Source: Streptomyces hoynatensis
Lineage (GTDB): Bacteria; Actinomycetota; Actinomycetes; Streptomycetales; Streptomycetaceae
Reading direction: 5' to 3'
Assembly (NCBI RefSeq): GCF_003626535.1
Contig: NZ_RBAL01000006.1
Coordinates: forward strand, 248,001-312,000
Length of the DNA: 64,000 nt
Made by a program: the position numbers and the translations under genes. The first letter of the stretch is position 1. Every line of letters begins with the position of its first letter. The notes beneath the pieces were generated by a model that made no database searches, was not told the origin of the DNA, and saw only the letters and a list, made by a program, of their open reading frames with translations. This document shows positions 17,301 to 31,622 of the stretch, one piece after another.

Positions 17301-17757
17301 CGGCGAGGCCGGCGCCCTCGGGGGCGTAGGTGGCGTTGATGTCGAAGAAGTCGCCGTTGATCGCGGCCACGGTGGTGCGGCCCTCGCCCGCGTCGTGCGC
17401 GGCGGCGAGTTCGCCGACCGTCTCGGCGTGGCTGACCTCCCCTGAGGAGAGGTAGTCGACCTGCAGGTCGCTGCCGAGGTCGATGCTGAGGGCCTGGGCG
17501 CTCAGCCACTTGTCGGATTCGAGCCGGCGAAAGGTGGTCAGCTCGGCGCCCGGTGCGATCGGCTGCTCGGTGCGCGACAGCTCCATGCCGTCGTGCCCGG
17601 TGACCGAGGCAGCGGCGGCCGTGGCGGCCCCGGCCGGTGCCGCGGCCGCGGGCGCCGGGGTGCCCAGCGGTCCCAGGCCGGCCGTCAGCGCGCAGGCGGC
17701 CCCCACCGCGAGCAGTGAACGCGCGCAAAGTCCCTTGCGCGCCGTGGTTCCTGACAC
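14302..17757 (-). CDS. Secreted phosphodiester glycosidase / metallophosphoesterase fusion
   Basis: About 1151 residues from GTG 17757, selected by AGGGAG five bases upstream; a frame to 17811 is possible. A signal peptide is followed by a NAGPA-type phosphodiester glycosidase domain (about residues 60-430: AINGDFFD, GGRGILVQNGE, LNLDGGGSSTLL). Bacterial Ig-like repeats, a jelly-roll carbohydrate-binding-like region and then a calcineurin-type phosphoesterase (about 790-1000: INGDWVDEG, YIPGNHEV, VMEHVPP) come next, with a last Ig-like domain at the end. It should act outside the cell on glycans bearing phosphodiester-linked sugars, perhaps wall teichoic polymers; the substrate is inference. 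The first phosphoesterase motif reads SDAQ rather than the usual D-x-H. Confidence 0.88.
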   Translation of the reverse strand: MSGTTARKGLCARSLLAVGAACALTAGLGPLGTPAPAAAAPAGAATAAAASVTGHDGMELSRTEQPIAPGAELTTFRRLESDKWLSAQALSIDLGSDLQVDYLSSGEVSHAETVGELAAAHDAGEGRTTVAAINGDFFDINATYAPEGAGLADGELLQAPAGASQAVGFGPDDAGRILDLYFDGTLTLPSGEVPLNSYNSPAVPAGGIGLYTARWGEGDLALPVAGAEEVTEVIVSDEGRVGSVRHEPAGGPIPPGSSVLLGREAGAETLAALTVGETVEVEYAPRTGDGGPLPRTAVGGRGILVQNGEPVDWEGKPNNAAAARTAVGFSRDGQEMYVMTVEGRQADSGGVTLTELGVMMADLGAYSALNLDGGGSSTLLARVAGDAAPSLINDPSDGWQREVANGLAFTAPVGSGEVAGYRVGTVADPEQAPTAGPVAGGHPERVFPGLTRRLTAVGYDETYGPAGAAPQRWRSANGRVGTVDGTGVFTARRSGTTEVTASRHRASGSVELTVLGALDRVEPTTQRVGLADAAATGHFGILGYDAAGDSAPIEPADVALDFDASRFTVEPDPATGGFTVRAVSGAGAASGVITARVGEATTRLAVTVGLEDTVVADFEDADRWTFTQARAAGSLSAEPEGQEGTALGLSYDFTRSTATRAAYANPPADLPVAGQPQSFTLWIRGDGRGAWPSLHLIDAEGTDQVLRGDHVTWEGWRQVTFEVPEGIAYPVSVHRFYLAETRPDASYADEIALDELRAQTPPEVELPDSRPGADWLIDSAADTAGRDWRFAVVSDAQFVARDPDSAIVAAARRTLREARAADPDFVVINGDWVDEGSPEDLAFSRQVIEEELGDDLPWYYIPGNHEVMGGNIDQFEQEFGPARLSFDREGTRFLTLDTSSLTLRGGGYEQIRELRRQLDEAAADPSVRSVVVMEHVPPRDTTAQPASQLTDRLEAALLEDWLAAFREETGKGIAFFGAHVGVFDSYHLDGVPYFIGGDAGKAPAAAPDEGGFTGWALVGVDHVSRAEQNQARRTPAAGGPDWISVQTRPHVDGLSIQAPASLRAGETATAGATLAQGTGAGAREVPAAFPVSADWSGSRGLHLGPAEDARRGDVAAFDPATGELTGLRPGTVTLEVTVSGERQRASLLVTR

Positions 17758-17945
17758 AGCAACTCCCTGAAAGGCGTGCCCCGGCCGCGCGTTTCGCACG
17801 GCCGGGGGCACAGCGTTCCAAGGGGGATGCGGTCTACACCAGAGGGCGCCCGGGAATTCTCGGCAAACAACTCGTCCTTCCCCCGGCCGGTTTCACGGCG
17901 GCTCAGGGACCGCGGCGAAACCGGCCGGGGGAGAGACGGGCCGGG

Positions 17946-17976
17946 AGGAACCGGAGAAGGCAGGAACCGGAGAAGG
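17946..17976. repeat. 15-bp direct repeat downstream of uvrA
   Basis: AGGAACCGGAGAAGG occurs at 17946-17960 and again at 17962-17976, one base apart, just beyond the uvrA stop. No function apparent. Confidence 0.7.
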
Positions 17977-17993
17977 GAGGGCCCGGGGGGCGG

Positions 17994-20924
<2,931 letters not shown>

Positions 20925-20982
20925 GCCGGATGGCACCTTTCGTGTATGGACCGGGGTCCGCGGATGCGGGCTCCCCCATCCA

Positions 20983-21005
20983 AGAGTAGGGGCGGTGTCT
21001 GACAG
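20983..21005 (-). promoter_or_regulatory. RecA-NDp/PafBC-type promoter of uvrA
   Basis: Minus strand CTGTCAGAC, eight bases, TACTCT. It matches the TGTCAG core, spacing and TAnnnT of the consensus but differs at the first base and the last two of GTG. Transcription would start near 20976, giving a leader of about 50 bases. Confidence 0.6.
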
Positions 21006-21126
21006 GCGGTTCCGGCAGCGGGCTGCCGGCCGCCCCCGGGGCGCCGCGGTCCCGGGCCACGCAGCCTATCGCACGCGAGTTCGATTCTCTGCCCCGGCGT
21101 GCCCGCCGCCCACCGGGAGGGGCCGG

Positions 21127-21132
21127 TAGCGT
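21127..21132 (+). promoter_or_regulatory. -10 element for leaderless isomerase-fold gene
   Basis: TAGCGT six bases before ATG 21139. Confidence 0.45.
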
Positions 21133-21138
21133 GAGGCC

Positions 21139-21861
21139 ATGCCCGAGCCCACTGCCGAACCCACGCCCTCCCCCGCGGCCGAACTCGCCGGCCTCCGGGA
21201 CGCGACGGAACGCCTCCTCGCCGCCGTGGCCACGCTGGACGACGCCGCCGTCGGCCGGCCGTCCAGACTCCCCGGCTGGACCAGGGGGCACCTCCTCGCC
21301 CACCTCGCGCACCACGCCGACGCCATGGTCAACGTCCTCGAGGGCCGCCCCATGTACCCCGGCGAGGAGGCGCGCGACGCGGCCATCGAGCGGGACGCCG
21401 GCCGCCCGGCCGCCGTCCACCACGCCGAGATCGAGGCGAGCGCCGCCCGGCTCGCCGCGGCCGCCGCCGCCCGCTCGGGCGCAGACTGGGCGGTGCCCGT
21501 CACCTTCCGGGGCGGAGTCAGGGGAGTGGCCGCCGACGTCCCCCTGCGCCGCTGGACCGAGGTCGAGCTCCACCACGTCGACCTGGACGTCGGCCACGGC
21601 ATCGCCGACCTCTCCGGCGCCTTCCTCACCCCGGCGCCCGGCTACCTCGCCGCCCGCTTCGCCGGGCGCGGGGACGTGCCGCCGCTCCTGCTGCGCTCCG
21701 AGGACGGCCGCAGCTGGCGCACCGGCAGCACCGACCCGGACGCCGGCCCGCCGCGCACCGTGGCCGGCACCCCCGCCGCGCTCGTCGGCTGGCTCAGCGG
21801 GCGCACCTCGGGCAGCGGCCTGACCTCCGCCGGCCCCCTGCCCGTCCTCCCGCCTCTCTGA
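21139..21861 (+). CDS. Maleylpyruvate isomerase family, mycothiol-dependent-type protein
   Basis: 240 residues. The N-terminal DinB-like four-helix domain has LPGWTRGHLLAHLAHHADAM, in which the histidines give the metal site, and a third histidine lies in EVELHHVDLDVGHG. The family includes mycothiol-dependent maleylpyruvate isomerase and many uncharacterised actinobacterial thiol transferases. No aromatic catabolism genes are nearby, so a detoxification role with mycothiol is as likely. Leaderless start. Confidence 0.85.
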   Translation: MPEPTAEPTPSPAAELAGLRDATERLLAAVATLDDAAVGRPSRLPGWTRGHLLAHLAHHADAMVNVLEGRPMYPGEEARDAAIERDAGRPAAVHHAEIEASAARLAAAAAARSGADWAVPVTFRGGVRGVAADVPLRRWTEVELHHVDLDVGHGIADLSGAFLTPAPGYLAARFAGRGDVPPLLLRSEDGRSWRTGSTDPDAGPPRTVAGTPAALVGWLSGRTSGSGLTSAGPLPVLPPL

Positions 21862-22026
21862 CGCACCCCGCCCGGCCGCGCCGCGCCGGGCGGGGCGCAC
21901 CCCGCCCGGCCGCCCGCGCCGGGCCACGGCCCGCCCGGAACCCGCCCCGCCCGGAACCCGCCCCGCCGCCCGGCGGCGGGCCCGGGCAGGGCGCCGGTCC
22001 CGGCCGCCTGGGGGAGACTGGCTGCC

Positions 22027-22683
22027 ATGCCGTACACCGGAAACGTCACCGTCGGCGGCCCGGCCGACGCGCACGAGCTGGCCGAACTGATCATCTCCAA
22101 GGTCGCGGTCGGCCCCCACGACAACAACGCCTACCTGCTGCGCTGCCGGCGGACCGGCGAGCAGCTGCTGATCGACGCCGCCGCCGAGCCCGCCACCCTG
22201 CTGCGGCTGGCCGGCGAGGCCGGCCTGGCCGGCGTCGTCACCACGCACCGGCACGGGGACCACTGGCAGGCGCTCGCCGAGGTCGTGCGCGCCACCGGCG
22301 CGCGCACCTACGCGGGCCGCGAGGACGCCCCGGCCATCCCGGTGCCCACCGACGTGCCGGTGGCCGACGGGGACGAGATCCCCGTCGGCGCCTGCCGCCT
22401 CACCGTCCGTCACCTCGTCGGCCACACCCCGGGCTCCGTCGCGCTCGTCTACGACGATCCCGAGGGTCACCCCCACGTGTTCACCGGCGACTCCCTCTTC
22501 CCCGGCGGCGTCGGCAACACGCGGGGCGACGCCGCCGCGTTCGCGAGCCTGCTGCGCGACGTGGAGGCCAAGCTCTTCGGCGCGCTCCCCGACGAGACCT
22601 GGGTCTACCCCGGGCACGGCGCCGACACCACCCTGGGCGCCGAACGCCCGCACCTGCCCGAGTGGCGCGAACGCGGCTGGTAG
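22027..22683 (+). CDS. MBL-fold metallo-hydrolase
   Basis: 218 residues. The metallo-beta-lactamase signature THRHGDHW gives the first zinc ligands; VGHTPGSV, TGDSLFPGG and YPGHG supply the remaining ones. The glyoxalase II-like order and length suggest hydrolysis of a thioester or similar small substrate in the cytoplasm. It lies between the isomerase-fold gene and uvrC and may be its own unit. The 165 bases upstream contain short GC-rich repeats (GCCCGGAACCCGCCCC twice). Confidence 0.88.
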   Translation: MPYTGNVTVGGPADAHELAELIISKVAVGPHDNNAYLLRCRRTGEQLLIDAAAEPATLLRLAGEAGLAGVVTTHRHGDHWQALAEVVRATGARTYAGREDAPAIPVPTDVPVADGDEIPVGACRLTVRHLVGHTPGSVALVYDDPEGHPHVFTGDSLFPGGVGNTRGDAAAFASLLRDVEAKLFGALPDETWVYPGHGADTTLGAERPHLPEWRERGW

Positions 22684-22743
22684 CCCCGGGGAGGGGAGGC
22701 GGCGCCCCGGGGCGCGGGGGCGCCGCCGCGCGTGCGTCACTCA

Positions 22744-22766
22744 CTGTCAGTTCCCGGCAGTAGGGT
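22744..22766 (+). promoter_or_regulatory. RecA-NDp/PafBC-type promoter of uvrC
   Basis: CTGTCAGTT (22744-22752), eight bases, TAGGGT (22761-22766), then seven bases to the ATG. Same architecture as uvrB, with two changes from the consensus. Confidence 0.65.
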
Positions 22767-22773
22767 GGCGGTC

Positions 22774-24768
22774 ATGGCCGACCCCTCCAGCTACCGACCG
22801 AAGCCCGGCGAGATCCCCGAGTCCCCGGGCGTCTACCGCTTCCGTGACCAGCACGGCCGGGTCATCTACGTCGGAAAGGCCAAGAGCCTGCGGCAGCGCC
22901 TCTCCTCGTACTTCCAGGACATCGGCGGGCTGCACCCGAGGACGGCCACGATGGTCACCACCGCAGCCTCGGTGGACTGGACCGTCGTCTCCACCGAGGT
23001 CGAGGCCCTCCAGCTCGAATACTCCTGGATCAAGGAGTTCGACCCCCGATTCAACGTCAAGTACCGCGACGACAAGAGCTATCCGTCGCTCGCGGTGACG
23101 ATGAACGAGGAGTACCCGCGGGCCCAGGTGATGCGCGGCCCCAAGCGCAAGGGCGTGCGGTACTTCGGCCCCTACGGCCACGCCTGGGCGATCCGCGAGA
23201 CGGTCGACCTGCTGCTGCGCGTCTTCCCGATCCGCACCTGCTCGGCGGGCGTGTTCAAGCGGGCCAACGCCATAGGCCGCCCCTGCCTCCTGGGCTACAT
23301 CGACAAGTGCTCCGCCCCCTGCATCGGCCGCGTCACCCCCGAGGAGCACCGCGAGCTCGCCGAGGAGTTCTGCGACTTCATGGCCGGGCGCACCGGCACC
23401 TACCTGCGCCGCCTCGAGGAGCGGATGCACGAGGCGGCCGAGGAGCTGGAGTACGAGCGGGCCGGCCGGCTGCGCGACGACATCGAGGCGCTGCGCCGCG
23501 CCATGGAGAAGAACGCGGTCGTCCTCGCCGACGCCACCGACGCCGACCTGATCGCGGTGGCGGAGGACGAGCTGGAGGCCGCCGTGCAGATCTTCCACGT
23601 CCGCGGCGGCCGGGTCCGCGGCCAGCGCGGCTGGGTCACCGACAAGGTGGAGCACGTCGACCTGCCGCAGCTCGTCGAGAGCGCCCTGCAGCAGCTCTAC
23701 GGCGAGGAGCGCGGCGAGGGCGTGCCGCGCGAGGTGCTGGTCCCCGCGCTCCCCGAGCCGGCCGAGCCCGTCGCGCAGTGGCTCGGCGAGCGCCGCGGCT
23801 CCCGGGTCAGCCTGCGCGTCCCGCAGCGCGGCGACAAGCGGGACCTGATGGCCACGGTGCAGCGCAACGCCCAGCAGGCGCTCGCCCTGCACAAGACCAA
23901 GCGGGCCTCCGACCTGACCACCCGCTCCCGGGCCCTGGAGGAGATCGCGGAGGCCCTCGCCCTGGACTCGGCGCCGCTGCGCATCGAGTGCTTCGACATC
24001 TCCCACTTCCAGGGCGACGACGTGGTCGCCTCCATGGTCGTCTTCGAGGACGGCCTGGCCCGCAAGAGCGAGTACCGCCGCTTCCAGATCAAGAGCTTCG
24101 CCGGGCAGGACGACGTCCGCGCCATGCACGAGGTGATCTCCCGCCGCTTCCGCCGCTACCTGCGCGAGCGCGAGCGCACCGGGGAGTGGGCCGTGGCCGA
24201 GGCCGCGGCAAACGGGGAGGAACCGGAGGACGAGGCGCCGGCGTCCTCCCGCACGGAGGACGGCCGCCCCAAGCGCTTCGCCTACCCCCCGCAGCTCGTG
24301 GTGGTGGACGGCGGGCAGCCGCAGGTGGCCGCCGCCCGCCGGGCCATGGACGAGCTCGGCGTCGAGGACGTCGCCGTGTGCGGGCTGGCCAAGCGGCTGG
24401 AGGAGGTCTGGCTGCCGGGCGAGGACGATCCCGTGATCCTCCCCCGCACCAGCGAGGGCCTCTACCTGCTGCAGCGGGTGCGTGACGAGGCCCACCGCTT
24501 CGCGATCCGCTACCAGCGCGGCAAGCGGTCACAATCGATGAGGAGGAGTCCGCTCGACGCCGTGCCCGGCCTCGGGGAGACCCGCAAGAAGGCCCTGCTC
24601 AAGCACTTCGGCTCGGTCAAGCGGCTGCGCGCCGCGACGGTCGAGGAGATCGCCGGGGTGCCCGGCATAGGCCCGAAGACCGCGGAGACGGTCGCCGCCG
24701 CCCTCGCCGAGGGCGGCAGGACCGCCCCCGCGGTCAACACCGCCACCGGGGAGATCGTCGAGGAATGA
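22774..24768 (+). CDS. uvrC: Excinuclease ABC subunit UvrC
   Basis: 664 residues from ATG 22774, placed by the leaderless promoter. UvrC makes both incisions of nucleotide excision repair. The N-terminal GIY-YIG nuclease ([22 protein letters not shown]) makes the 3' cut; a UVR domain (about residues 225-260) binds UvrB; the RNase H-like domain ([19 protein letters not shown]) makes the 5' cut. Two helix-hairpin-helix motifs ([23 protein letters not shown]) close the protein. A short acidic insertion ([13 protein letters not shown]) sits within the C-terminal nuclease region, as in other streptomycetes. Confidence 0.97.
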   Translation: MADPSSYRPKPGEIPESPGVYRFRDQHGRVIYVGKAKSLRQRLSSYFQDIGGLHPRTATMVTTAASVDWTVVSTEVEALQLEYSWIKEFDPRFNVKYRDDKSYPSLAVTMNEEYPRAQVMRGPKRKGVRYFGPYGHAWAIRETVDLLLRVFPIRTCSAGVFKRANAIGRPCLLGYIDKCSAPCIGRVTPEEHRELAEEFCDFMAGRTGTYLRRLEERMHEAAEELEYERAGRLRDDIEALRRAMEKNAVVLADATDADLIAVAEDELEAAVQIFHVRGGRVRGQRGWVTDKVEHVDLPQLVESALQQLYGEERGEGVPREVLVPALPEPAEPVAQWLGERRGSRVSLRVPQRGDKRDLMATVQRNAQQALALHKTKRASDLTTRSRALEEIAEALALDSAPLRIECFDISHFQGDDVVASMVVFEDGLARKSEYRRFQIKSFAGQDDVRAMHEVISRRFRRYLRERERTGEWAVAEAAANGEEPEDEAPASSRTEDGRPKRFAYPPQLVVVDGGQPQVAAARRAMDELGVEDVAVCGLAKRLEEVWLPGEDDPVILPRTSEGLYLLQRVRDEAHRFAIRYQRGKRSQSMRRSPLDAVPGLGETRKKALLKHFGSVKRLRAATVEEIAGVPGIGPKTAETVAAALAEGGRTAPAVNTATGEIVEE

Positions 24769-24836
24769 GCCGGCGGCGGACCGCACCCACGTGACGCACA
24801 CACCGGAAGACGGATGAGGACAGGCGGGGGAACTGC

Positions 24837-25772
24837 ATGATGAGCGAACAGACCAGACGCGAAGAACAGACCACCGCCCCGCCCCCCGCGGCAGGGGCCG
24901 AGGAGCAGGGCCCCACGCCCGAGCTGGTGATCATCACCGGCATGTCGGGCGCGGGCCGCAGCACCGCGGCCAAGTGCCTGGAGGACCTCGGCTGGTTCGT
25001 GGTGGACAACCTCCCCCCGGCCCTGATCCCCACCATGGTCGACCTCGGCGCCCGCTCCCAGGGGAACGTCGCCCGCATCGCGGTGGTCGTCGACGTGCGC
25101 GGGCGCAGCTTCTTCGACAGCCTCCGCGAGTCCCTGACCGACCTGGACGCCAAGGGGGTCACCCGCCGGGTCGTCTTCCTCGAGGCCTCGGACAACGCCC
25201 TGGTCCAGCGCTTCGAGTCGGTCCGCAGACCGCACCCGCTGCAGGGCGAGGGCCGCATCGTCGACGGCATCGCGGCCGAGCGCGACCTGCTGCGCGAGCT
25301 GCGCGGCGACGCCGACCTGGTGATCGACACCTCCCACCTGAACGTACACGAGCTGCGCGCCAAGATGGACGCCCAGTTCACCAGCGGCGACGAGCCCGAG
25401 CTGCGCGCCACGGTGATGTCCTTCGGGTACAAGTACGGCCTGCCCGTGGACGCCGACCACGTCGTCGACTGCCGCTTCCTGCCCAACCCGCACTGGGTCC
25501 CCGAGCTGCGCCCCTTCACCGGGACCAGCGAGGAGGTCGCCGGCTACGTGTTCAACCAGCCGGGCGCCAAGGAGTTCCTCGACCGCTACGCCGAGCTGCT
25601 CCAGCTGATCGCCGCCGGCTACCGCCGCGAGGGCAAGCGGTACGTCACCATCGCCGTCGGCTGCACCGGCGGCAAGCACCGCAGCGTCGCCATGTCCGAG
25701 CGGCTGGCCCGCCGCCTGGCCGCGGAGGGCGTCGAGACCGTCGTCGTCCACCGGGACATGGGGCGCGAATAG
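24837..25772 (+). CDS. rapZ: RNase adapter protein RapZ
   Basis: 311 residues; the second codon is also ATG, so 24840 is possible. The P-loop reads GMSGAGRST, with arginine instead of lysine, as in actinobacterial members. The C-terminal domain (YKYGLPVDADHVVDCRFLPNPHW, GCTGGKHRSVAMSERLA) is typical. In enterobacteria RapZ binds small RNAs and controls glucosamine-6-phosphate synthase; in actinobacteria its role is less clear, but it is always next to yvcK and whiA. A two-base gap separates it from yvcK, so the three form an operon. Confidence 0.95.
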   Translation: MMSEQTRREEQTTAPPPAAGAEEQGPTPELVIITGMSGAGRSTAAKCLEDLGWFVVDNLPPALIPTMVDLGARSQGNVARIAVVVDVRGRSFFDSLRESLTDLDAKGVTRRVVFLEASDNALVQRFESVRRPHPLQGEGRIVDGIAAERDLLRELRGDADLVIDTSHLNVHELRAKMDAQFTSGDEPELRATVMSFGYKYGLPVDADHVVDCRFLPNPHWVPELRPFTGTSEEVAGYVFNQPGAKEFLDRYAELLQLIAAGYRREGKRYVTIAVGCTGGKHRSVAMSERLARRLAAEGVETVVVHRDMGRE

Positions 25773-25774
25773 GC

Positions 25775-26860
25775 ATGCCGCGCAAGGGGGTCCGGCAGCG
25801 CCGGACAGCGCAGGAAGGGGACCGGCTCGAGGGCGGCCCCAGGCCGCGGGCGGCCGCGCGCGGACGGCTCGGCCTCCGGCCGCGGCGCGGCGGACGCGGC
25901 GCCCAGCCCAAGGTCGTCGCCCTCGGCGGCGGCATGGGCCTGTCCGCCTCGCTGACGGCGCTGCGCCGGATCACCGGCGACCTGACCGCCGTCGTCACGG
26001 TCGCCGACGACGGCGGGTCGAGCGGCAGGCTGCGCGACGAGCTGGGCGTGCTGCCCCCGGGCGACCTGCGCAAGGCCCTGGCGGCGCTGTGCGGCGACGA
26101 CGAGTGGGGCCGCACCTGGTCCGAGGTGATCCAGCACCGCTTCAAGAGCGAGGGCGCGCTGCACGACCACGCCGTGGGCAACCTGCTGATCGTCGCCCTC
26201 TGGGAGCAGCTCGGCGACCACGTGCTGGCCCTCGACCTGGTCGGGAAGCTGCTGGGCGCGCACGGCCGGGTGCTGCCGATGTCGGCCGTGCCGCTCGAAC
26301 TGGAGGCGCTGGTGCGCGGGCACGACCCGGCCAGGCCGTCCGATCTCGGCCGGGTCCGCGGGCAGGCCGCCGTCGCCCTGACCCCGGGGGAGGTCCGCAA
26401 GGTGGAGCTGGTGCCGGGCGACCCGCCCGCCGTGCCCGAGGCGGTCGAGGCCGTCCTCGACGCGGACTGGGTGGTCCTCGGCCCCGGCTCCTGGTTCTCC
26501 TCGGTCATCCCGCACCTGCTGGTGCCGGCCCTGCGCGACGCCCTGGTGACCACCAGGGCGCGCCGCGTGCTCTCCCTCAACCTGGCGCCACAGCCGGGGG
26601 AAACTGATGGGTTCTCCCCGCAGCGTCATGTGGAGGTTTTGGTACAACACGCCCCTAAACTCGCCTTTGACGTGGTGCTGGCCGATCAGGCCGCCGTGCC
26701 TGACCTGGAGAGTCTGCGCCGGGCCGCGGAGCGCCTGGGGGCCGAGGTGGAGCTGGCGCCGGTGGCCGCGCCCGACGGCCCCCGGCACGATCCGGAGCTG
26801 CTGGCCGCCGCGTACGACCGTATTTTTCGGATGCATGGAAGGATCGGCCCATGGCGATGA
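25775..26860 (+). CDS. yvcK: Gluconeogenesis factor YvcK/CuvA family protein
   Basis: 361 residues from ATG 25775, two bases after the rapZ stop. A basic N-terminal extension of about 45 residues precedes the nucleotide-sugar-binding fold ([45 protein letters not shown]). Homologues bind UDP-GlcNAc and are needed for normal cell shape and wall synthesis under gluconeogenic growth. The 3' end overlaps whiA by ten bases, pointing to translational coupling. Confidence 0.94.
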   Translation: MPRKGVRQRRTAQEGDRLEGGPRPRAAARGRLGLRPRRGGRGAQPKVVALGGGMGLSASLTALRRITGDLTAVVTVADDGGSSGRLRDELGVLPPGDLRKALAALCGDDEWGRTWSEVIQHRFKSEGALHDHAVGNLLIVALWEQLGDHVLALDLVGKLLGAHGRVLPMSAVPLELEALVRGHDPARPSDLGRVRGQAAVALTPGEVRKVELVPGDPPAVPEAVEAVLDADWVVLGPGSWFSSVIPHLLVPALRDALVTTRARRVLSLNLAPQPGETDGFSPQRHVEVLVQHAPKLAFDVVLADQAAVPDLESLRRAAERLGAEVELAPVAAPDGPRHDPELLAAAYDRIFRMHGRIGPWR

Positions 26861-27828
26861 CGCCCGCGGTGAAGGACGAGATCTCCCGGCTTCCCGTGAC
26901 CCGCACCTGCTGCCGCAAGTCGGAGGTGTCGTCGATCCTGCGCTTCGCGGGCGGGCTGCACCTGGTCAGCGGGCGGATCGTGATCGAGGCCGAGCTCGAC
27001 ACCGGGATCGCCGCCCGCAGGCTGCGCAGGGACATTCTGGAGATCTTCGGGCACAGCTCCGACCTCGTGGTCATGGCGCCCGCCGGCCTGCGCCGCGGCA
27101 GCAGGTACGTGGTCCGCGTGGTCGCGGGCGGCGACCAGCTGGCCCGGCAGACCGGCCTGGTGGACGGCAGGGGCCGTCCCATCCGCGGCCTGCCGCCGCA
27201 GGTCGTCTCCGGGGCCACCTGCGACGCCGAGGCCGCCTGGCGCGGGGCGTTCCTCGCCCACGGCTCGCTCACCGAGCCGGGCCGCTCCTCCTCGCTCGAG
27301 GTCACCTGCCCCGGGCCCGAGGCCGCCCTCGCCCTGGTCGGCGCCGCCAGGCGGCTGCAGATCAGCGCCAAGGCCCGCGAGGTGCGCAGCGTGGACCGCG
27401 TGGTCGTCCGTGACGGTGATGCCATCGGCGCGCTGCTGACCAGGCTCGGCGCCCACGAGTCCGTCCTGGCCTGGGAGGAGCGCAGGATGCGGCGCGAGGT
27501 GCGGGCCACCGCCAACCGGCTGGCCAACTTCGACGACGCCAATCTCCGGCGCTCCGCCAGGGCCGCCGTCGCGGCCGGCGCCCGCGTCCACCGGGCTTTG
27601 GAGATCCTGGGCGACGAGGTGCCCGACCACCTCGCGGCGGCCGGGCGGCTGCGCATGGAGCACAAGCAGGCCTCGCTGGAGGAACTCGGCGCCCTGGCCG
27701 ACCCGCCGCTGACCAAGGACGCGGTCGCCGGGCGCATCAGGCGGCTGCTCGCGATGGCCGACAAGCGCGCCCAGGACCTGGGCATCCCCGGCACCGAGTC
27801 GAACCTCACCGAGGAGATGGTGGGCTGA
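26851..27828 (+). CDS. whiA: Sporulation regulator WhiA
   Basis: 325 residues, the normal length. WhiA combines a degenerate LAGLIDADG endonuclease fold ([21 protein letters not shown] onward) with a C-terminal helix-turn-helix ([25 protein letters not shown]). In Streptomyces it works with WhiB to start sporulation septation and represses vegetative genes. Its place after rapZ and yvcK is conserved across Gram-positive bacteria. Start ATG 26851 lies within yvcK. Confidence 0.97.
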   Translation: MAMTPAVKDEISRLPVTRTCCRKSEVSSILRFAGGLHLVSGRIVIEAELDTGIAARRLRRDILEIFGHSSDLVVMAPAGLRRGSRYVVRVVAGGDQLARQTGLVDGRGRPIRGLPPQVVSGATCDAEAAWRGAFLAHGSLTEPGRSSSLEVTCPGPEAALALVGAARRLQISAKAREVRSVDRVVVRDGDAIGALLTRLGAHESVLAWEERRMRREVRATANRLANFDDANLRRSARAAVAAGARVHRALEILGDEVPDHLAAAGRLRMEHKQASLEELGALADPPLTKDAVAGRIRRLLAMADKRAQDLGIPGTESNLTEEMVG

Positions 27829-27950
27829 GGAACCGTCGGCTCCCGCACCGCCCGCCCGGCCCCCGCCGGGCCCGCCGCCCCCGGGCGTGACGGGCCGGGA
27901 CGGGGGCCCGAACACGCCTGGTCGATGTCACCCGGGAAAGCGCGGCGCGG

Positions 27951-29036
<1,086 letters not shown>

Positions 29037-29144
29037 CCCGGACGAACGACGCGGGGCTCGCGGCACGCACGGCGCGCCGCGGGCCCTCACGTCCGCACGG
29101 GCACGCGCCACACGGCCACCACCGGTAGGAGCCAGCAGACAGTC

Positions 29145-30361
29145 ATGAGCATGAAGACGATTGACGACCTCGAGGTCGCCGGAGCGCGGGTGTTCGTCCG
29201 CGCCGACCTCAACGTCCCGCTCTCCGGCGGGACCATCACCGACGACGGCCGGATCAGGGCCGCCGTGCCGACCATCACCAGGCTCGCCGAGGCGGGCGCG
29301 AAGGTGATCGTCGCCTCCCACCTCGGCCGCCCCAAGGGCGCGCCGGACCCGCAGTACTCCCTCGCCCCCGTCGCCGAGCGGCTCGGCGAGCTGCTCGGCA
29401 GGCCCGTCGCCTTCGCCTCCGACACCGTGGGCGACTCCGCCCGCGCCACCGTCGCCGCACTCGCGGACGGGCAGGTGGCGCTGCTGGAGAACCTCCGCTT
29501 CAACGCCGGGGAGACCAGCAAGGACGCGGCCGAGCGCGGCGCCTTCGCCGACCGCCTCGCGGAACTCGCCGACCGCTACGTCGGCGACGGCTTCGGCGCG
29601 GTGCACCGCAGGCACGCCTCCGTCTTCGACCTGCCCGCCCGGCTGCCGCACGCGGCCGGCGGCCTGATCGCCACCGAGGTCGGCGTCCTGCGGCAGCTCA
29701 CCGAGGACGTGGCCCGGCCGTACGCCGTCGTGCTCGGCGGCGCCAAGGTCTCCGACAAGCTCGGCGTGATCGACAACCTGCTGCAGAAGGCCGACCGCAT
29801 CATCATCGGCGGCGGCATGCTCTTCACCTTCCTCAAGGCCCAGGGCCACGAGGTGGGCGCCTCCCTGCTCCAGGAGGACCAGATCCCGGCGGTGCAGGAG
29901 TACCTGCGCCGGGCGCAGGAGCGCGGCGTGGAGTTCGTGCTCCCCGTGGACGTGGTGGGCGCCACCGCGTTCCCCGACCTGAAGACCAAGGCCCCGGCCG
30001 ACCCCGTGACGGTGCCGGCGGACGCCATCCCGGAGGGCCTGATCGGCCTGGACATCGGCCCGGAGAGCCGGAAGCTGTACGCCGCGAAGCTCGCCGACGC
30101 GGCCACCGTCTTCTGGAACGGCCCGATGGGCGTCTTCGAGCACCCGGACTTCGCCGAGGGCACCAGGGCCGTGGCCCAGGCGCTGCTCGACAGCCCGGCC
30201 TTCACGGTCGTCGGCGGCGGGGACTCGGCCGCGGCGGTCCGGCTCCTCGGCTTCGACGAGTCGGCTTTCGGACACATCTCGACCGGCGGCGGCGCCAGCC
30301 TCGAGTACCTGGAGGGCAAGGAGCTGCCAGGGCTCGCGGCGCTGAGTGACGAGGAGACGGC

Positions 30362-30365
<4 letters not shown>
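29145..30365 (+). CDS. pgk: Phosphoglycerate kinase
   Basis: 406 residues. Family landmarks are [26 protein letters not shown], the domain hinge and the C-terminal nucleotide site [11 protein letters not shown] with [13 protein letters not shown]. It makes ATP from 1,3-bisphosphoglycerate. [14 protein letters not shown] replaces the more common NDAFGTAHR sequence, a change seen in other actinobacteria. The start could be ATG 29145 or 29151. The stop overlaps tpiA by four bases. Confidence 0.97.
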
Positions 30366-31141
<776 letters not shown>

Positions 31142-31159
31142 GTGGCGGTACCCTGTCGA

Positions 31160-31200
31160 GGGGCCGGGAGCGCGGCGCCGTGTCGTCCGCGCCCGGCCCC
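31160..31200 (+). terminator. Terminator-like hairpin after tpiA
   Basis: Nine-base perfect arms GGGGCCGGG (31160-31168) and CCCGGCCCC (31192-31200), with extra pairing inside, 19 bases after the tpiA stop. It probably reduces read-through from the glycolytic genes into secG. No T tract. Confidence 0.55.
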
Positions 31201-31285
31201 GAACGCAGAGTAGTCGGTGGTCGTCTTCGGTTCCTCGCAAGTCGTCCTCAGTTAACTGTCCGCTGTTGAGAGAGTTGGTCCAGTC

Positions 31286-31516
31286 GTGGAAACGGCGTTC
31301 CAGATCGCGCTGATCATCTTCAGCTTCCTGTTGGGGTTGCTCGTGCTCATGCACAAGGGCAAGGGCGGCGGCCTCTCCGACATGTTCGGCGGTGGCATGC
31401 AGTCCTCGGTCGGCGGCTCCTCGGTCGCCGAGCGCAACCTGGACCGGATCACCATCGTCGTGGGGCTCATCTGGTTCGGAATCGTGGTCGCGCTGGGTCT
31501 GCTGATGAAGTCCTAG
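31286..31516 (+). CDS. secG: Preprotein translocase subunit SecG
   Basis: 76 residues from a GTG start. Two membrane helices (ALIIFSFLLGLLVLM and ITIVVGLIWFGIVVALGLLM) flank a glycine-rich loop with GKGGGLSDMFGGG, the family pattern. SecG sits with SecYE in the cytoplasmic membrane and helps SecA-driven export. Placement after tpiA is conserved in actinobacteria and many other bacteria. Confidence 0.95.
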   Translation: METAFQIALIIFSFLLGLLVLMHKGKGGGLSDMFGGGMQSSVGGSSVAERNLDRITIVVGLIWFGIVVALGLLMKS

Positions 31517-31622
31517 CCGGCCTGGCCGCGCGCGGGTAAGTCAGTAACTCGAAGCACTGGACGTGCGTTGAGCCTTGCATAGACTGAGGACTTCGCAGGA
31601 TGTCAGGCAGGGAGTAACGACC

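Noticed and set aside
21070-21105. tRNA T-arm-like sequence GTTCGATTC
   Set aside because: Only three flanking bases pair, and no acceptor stem, D-arm or anticodon arm is found upstream. At most it is a relic; not annotated as a tRNA or attachment site.
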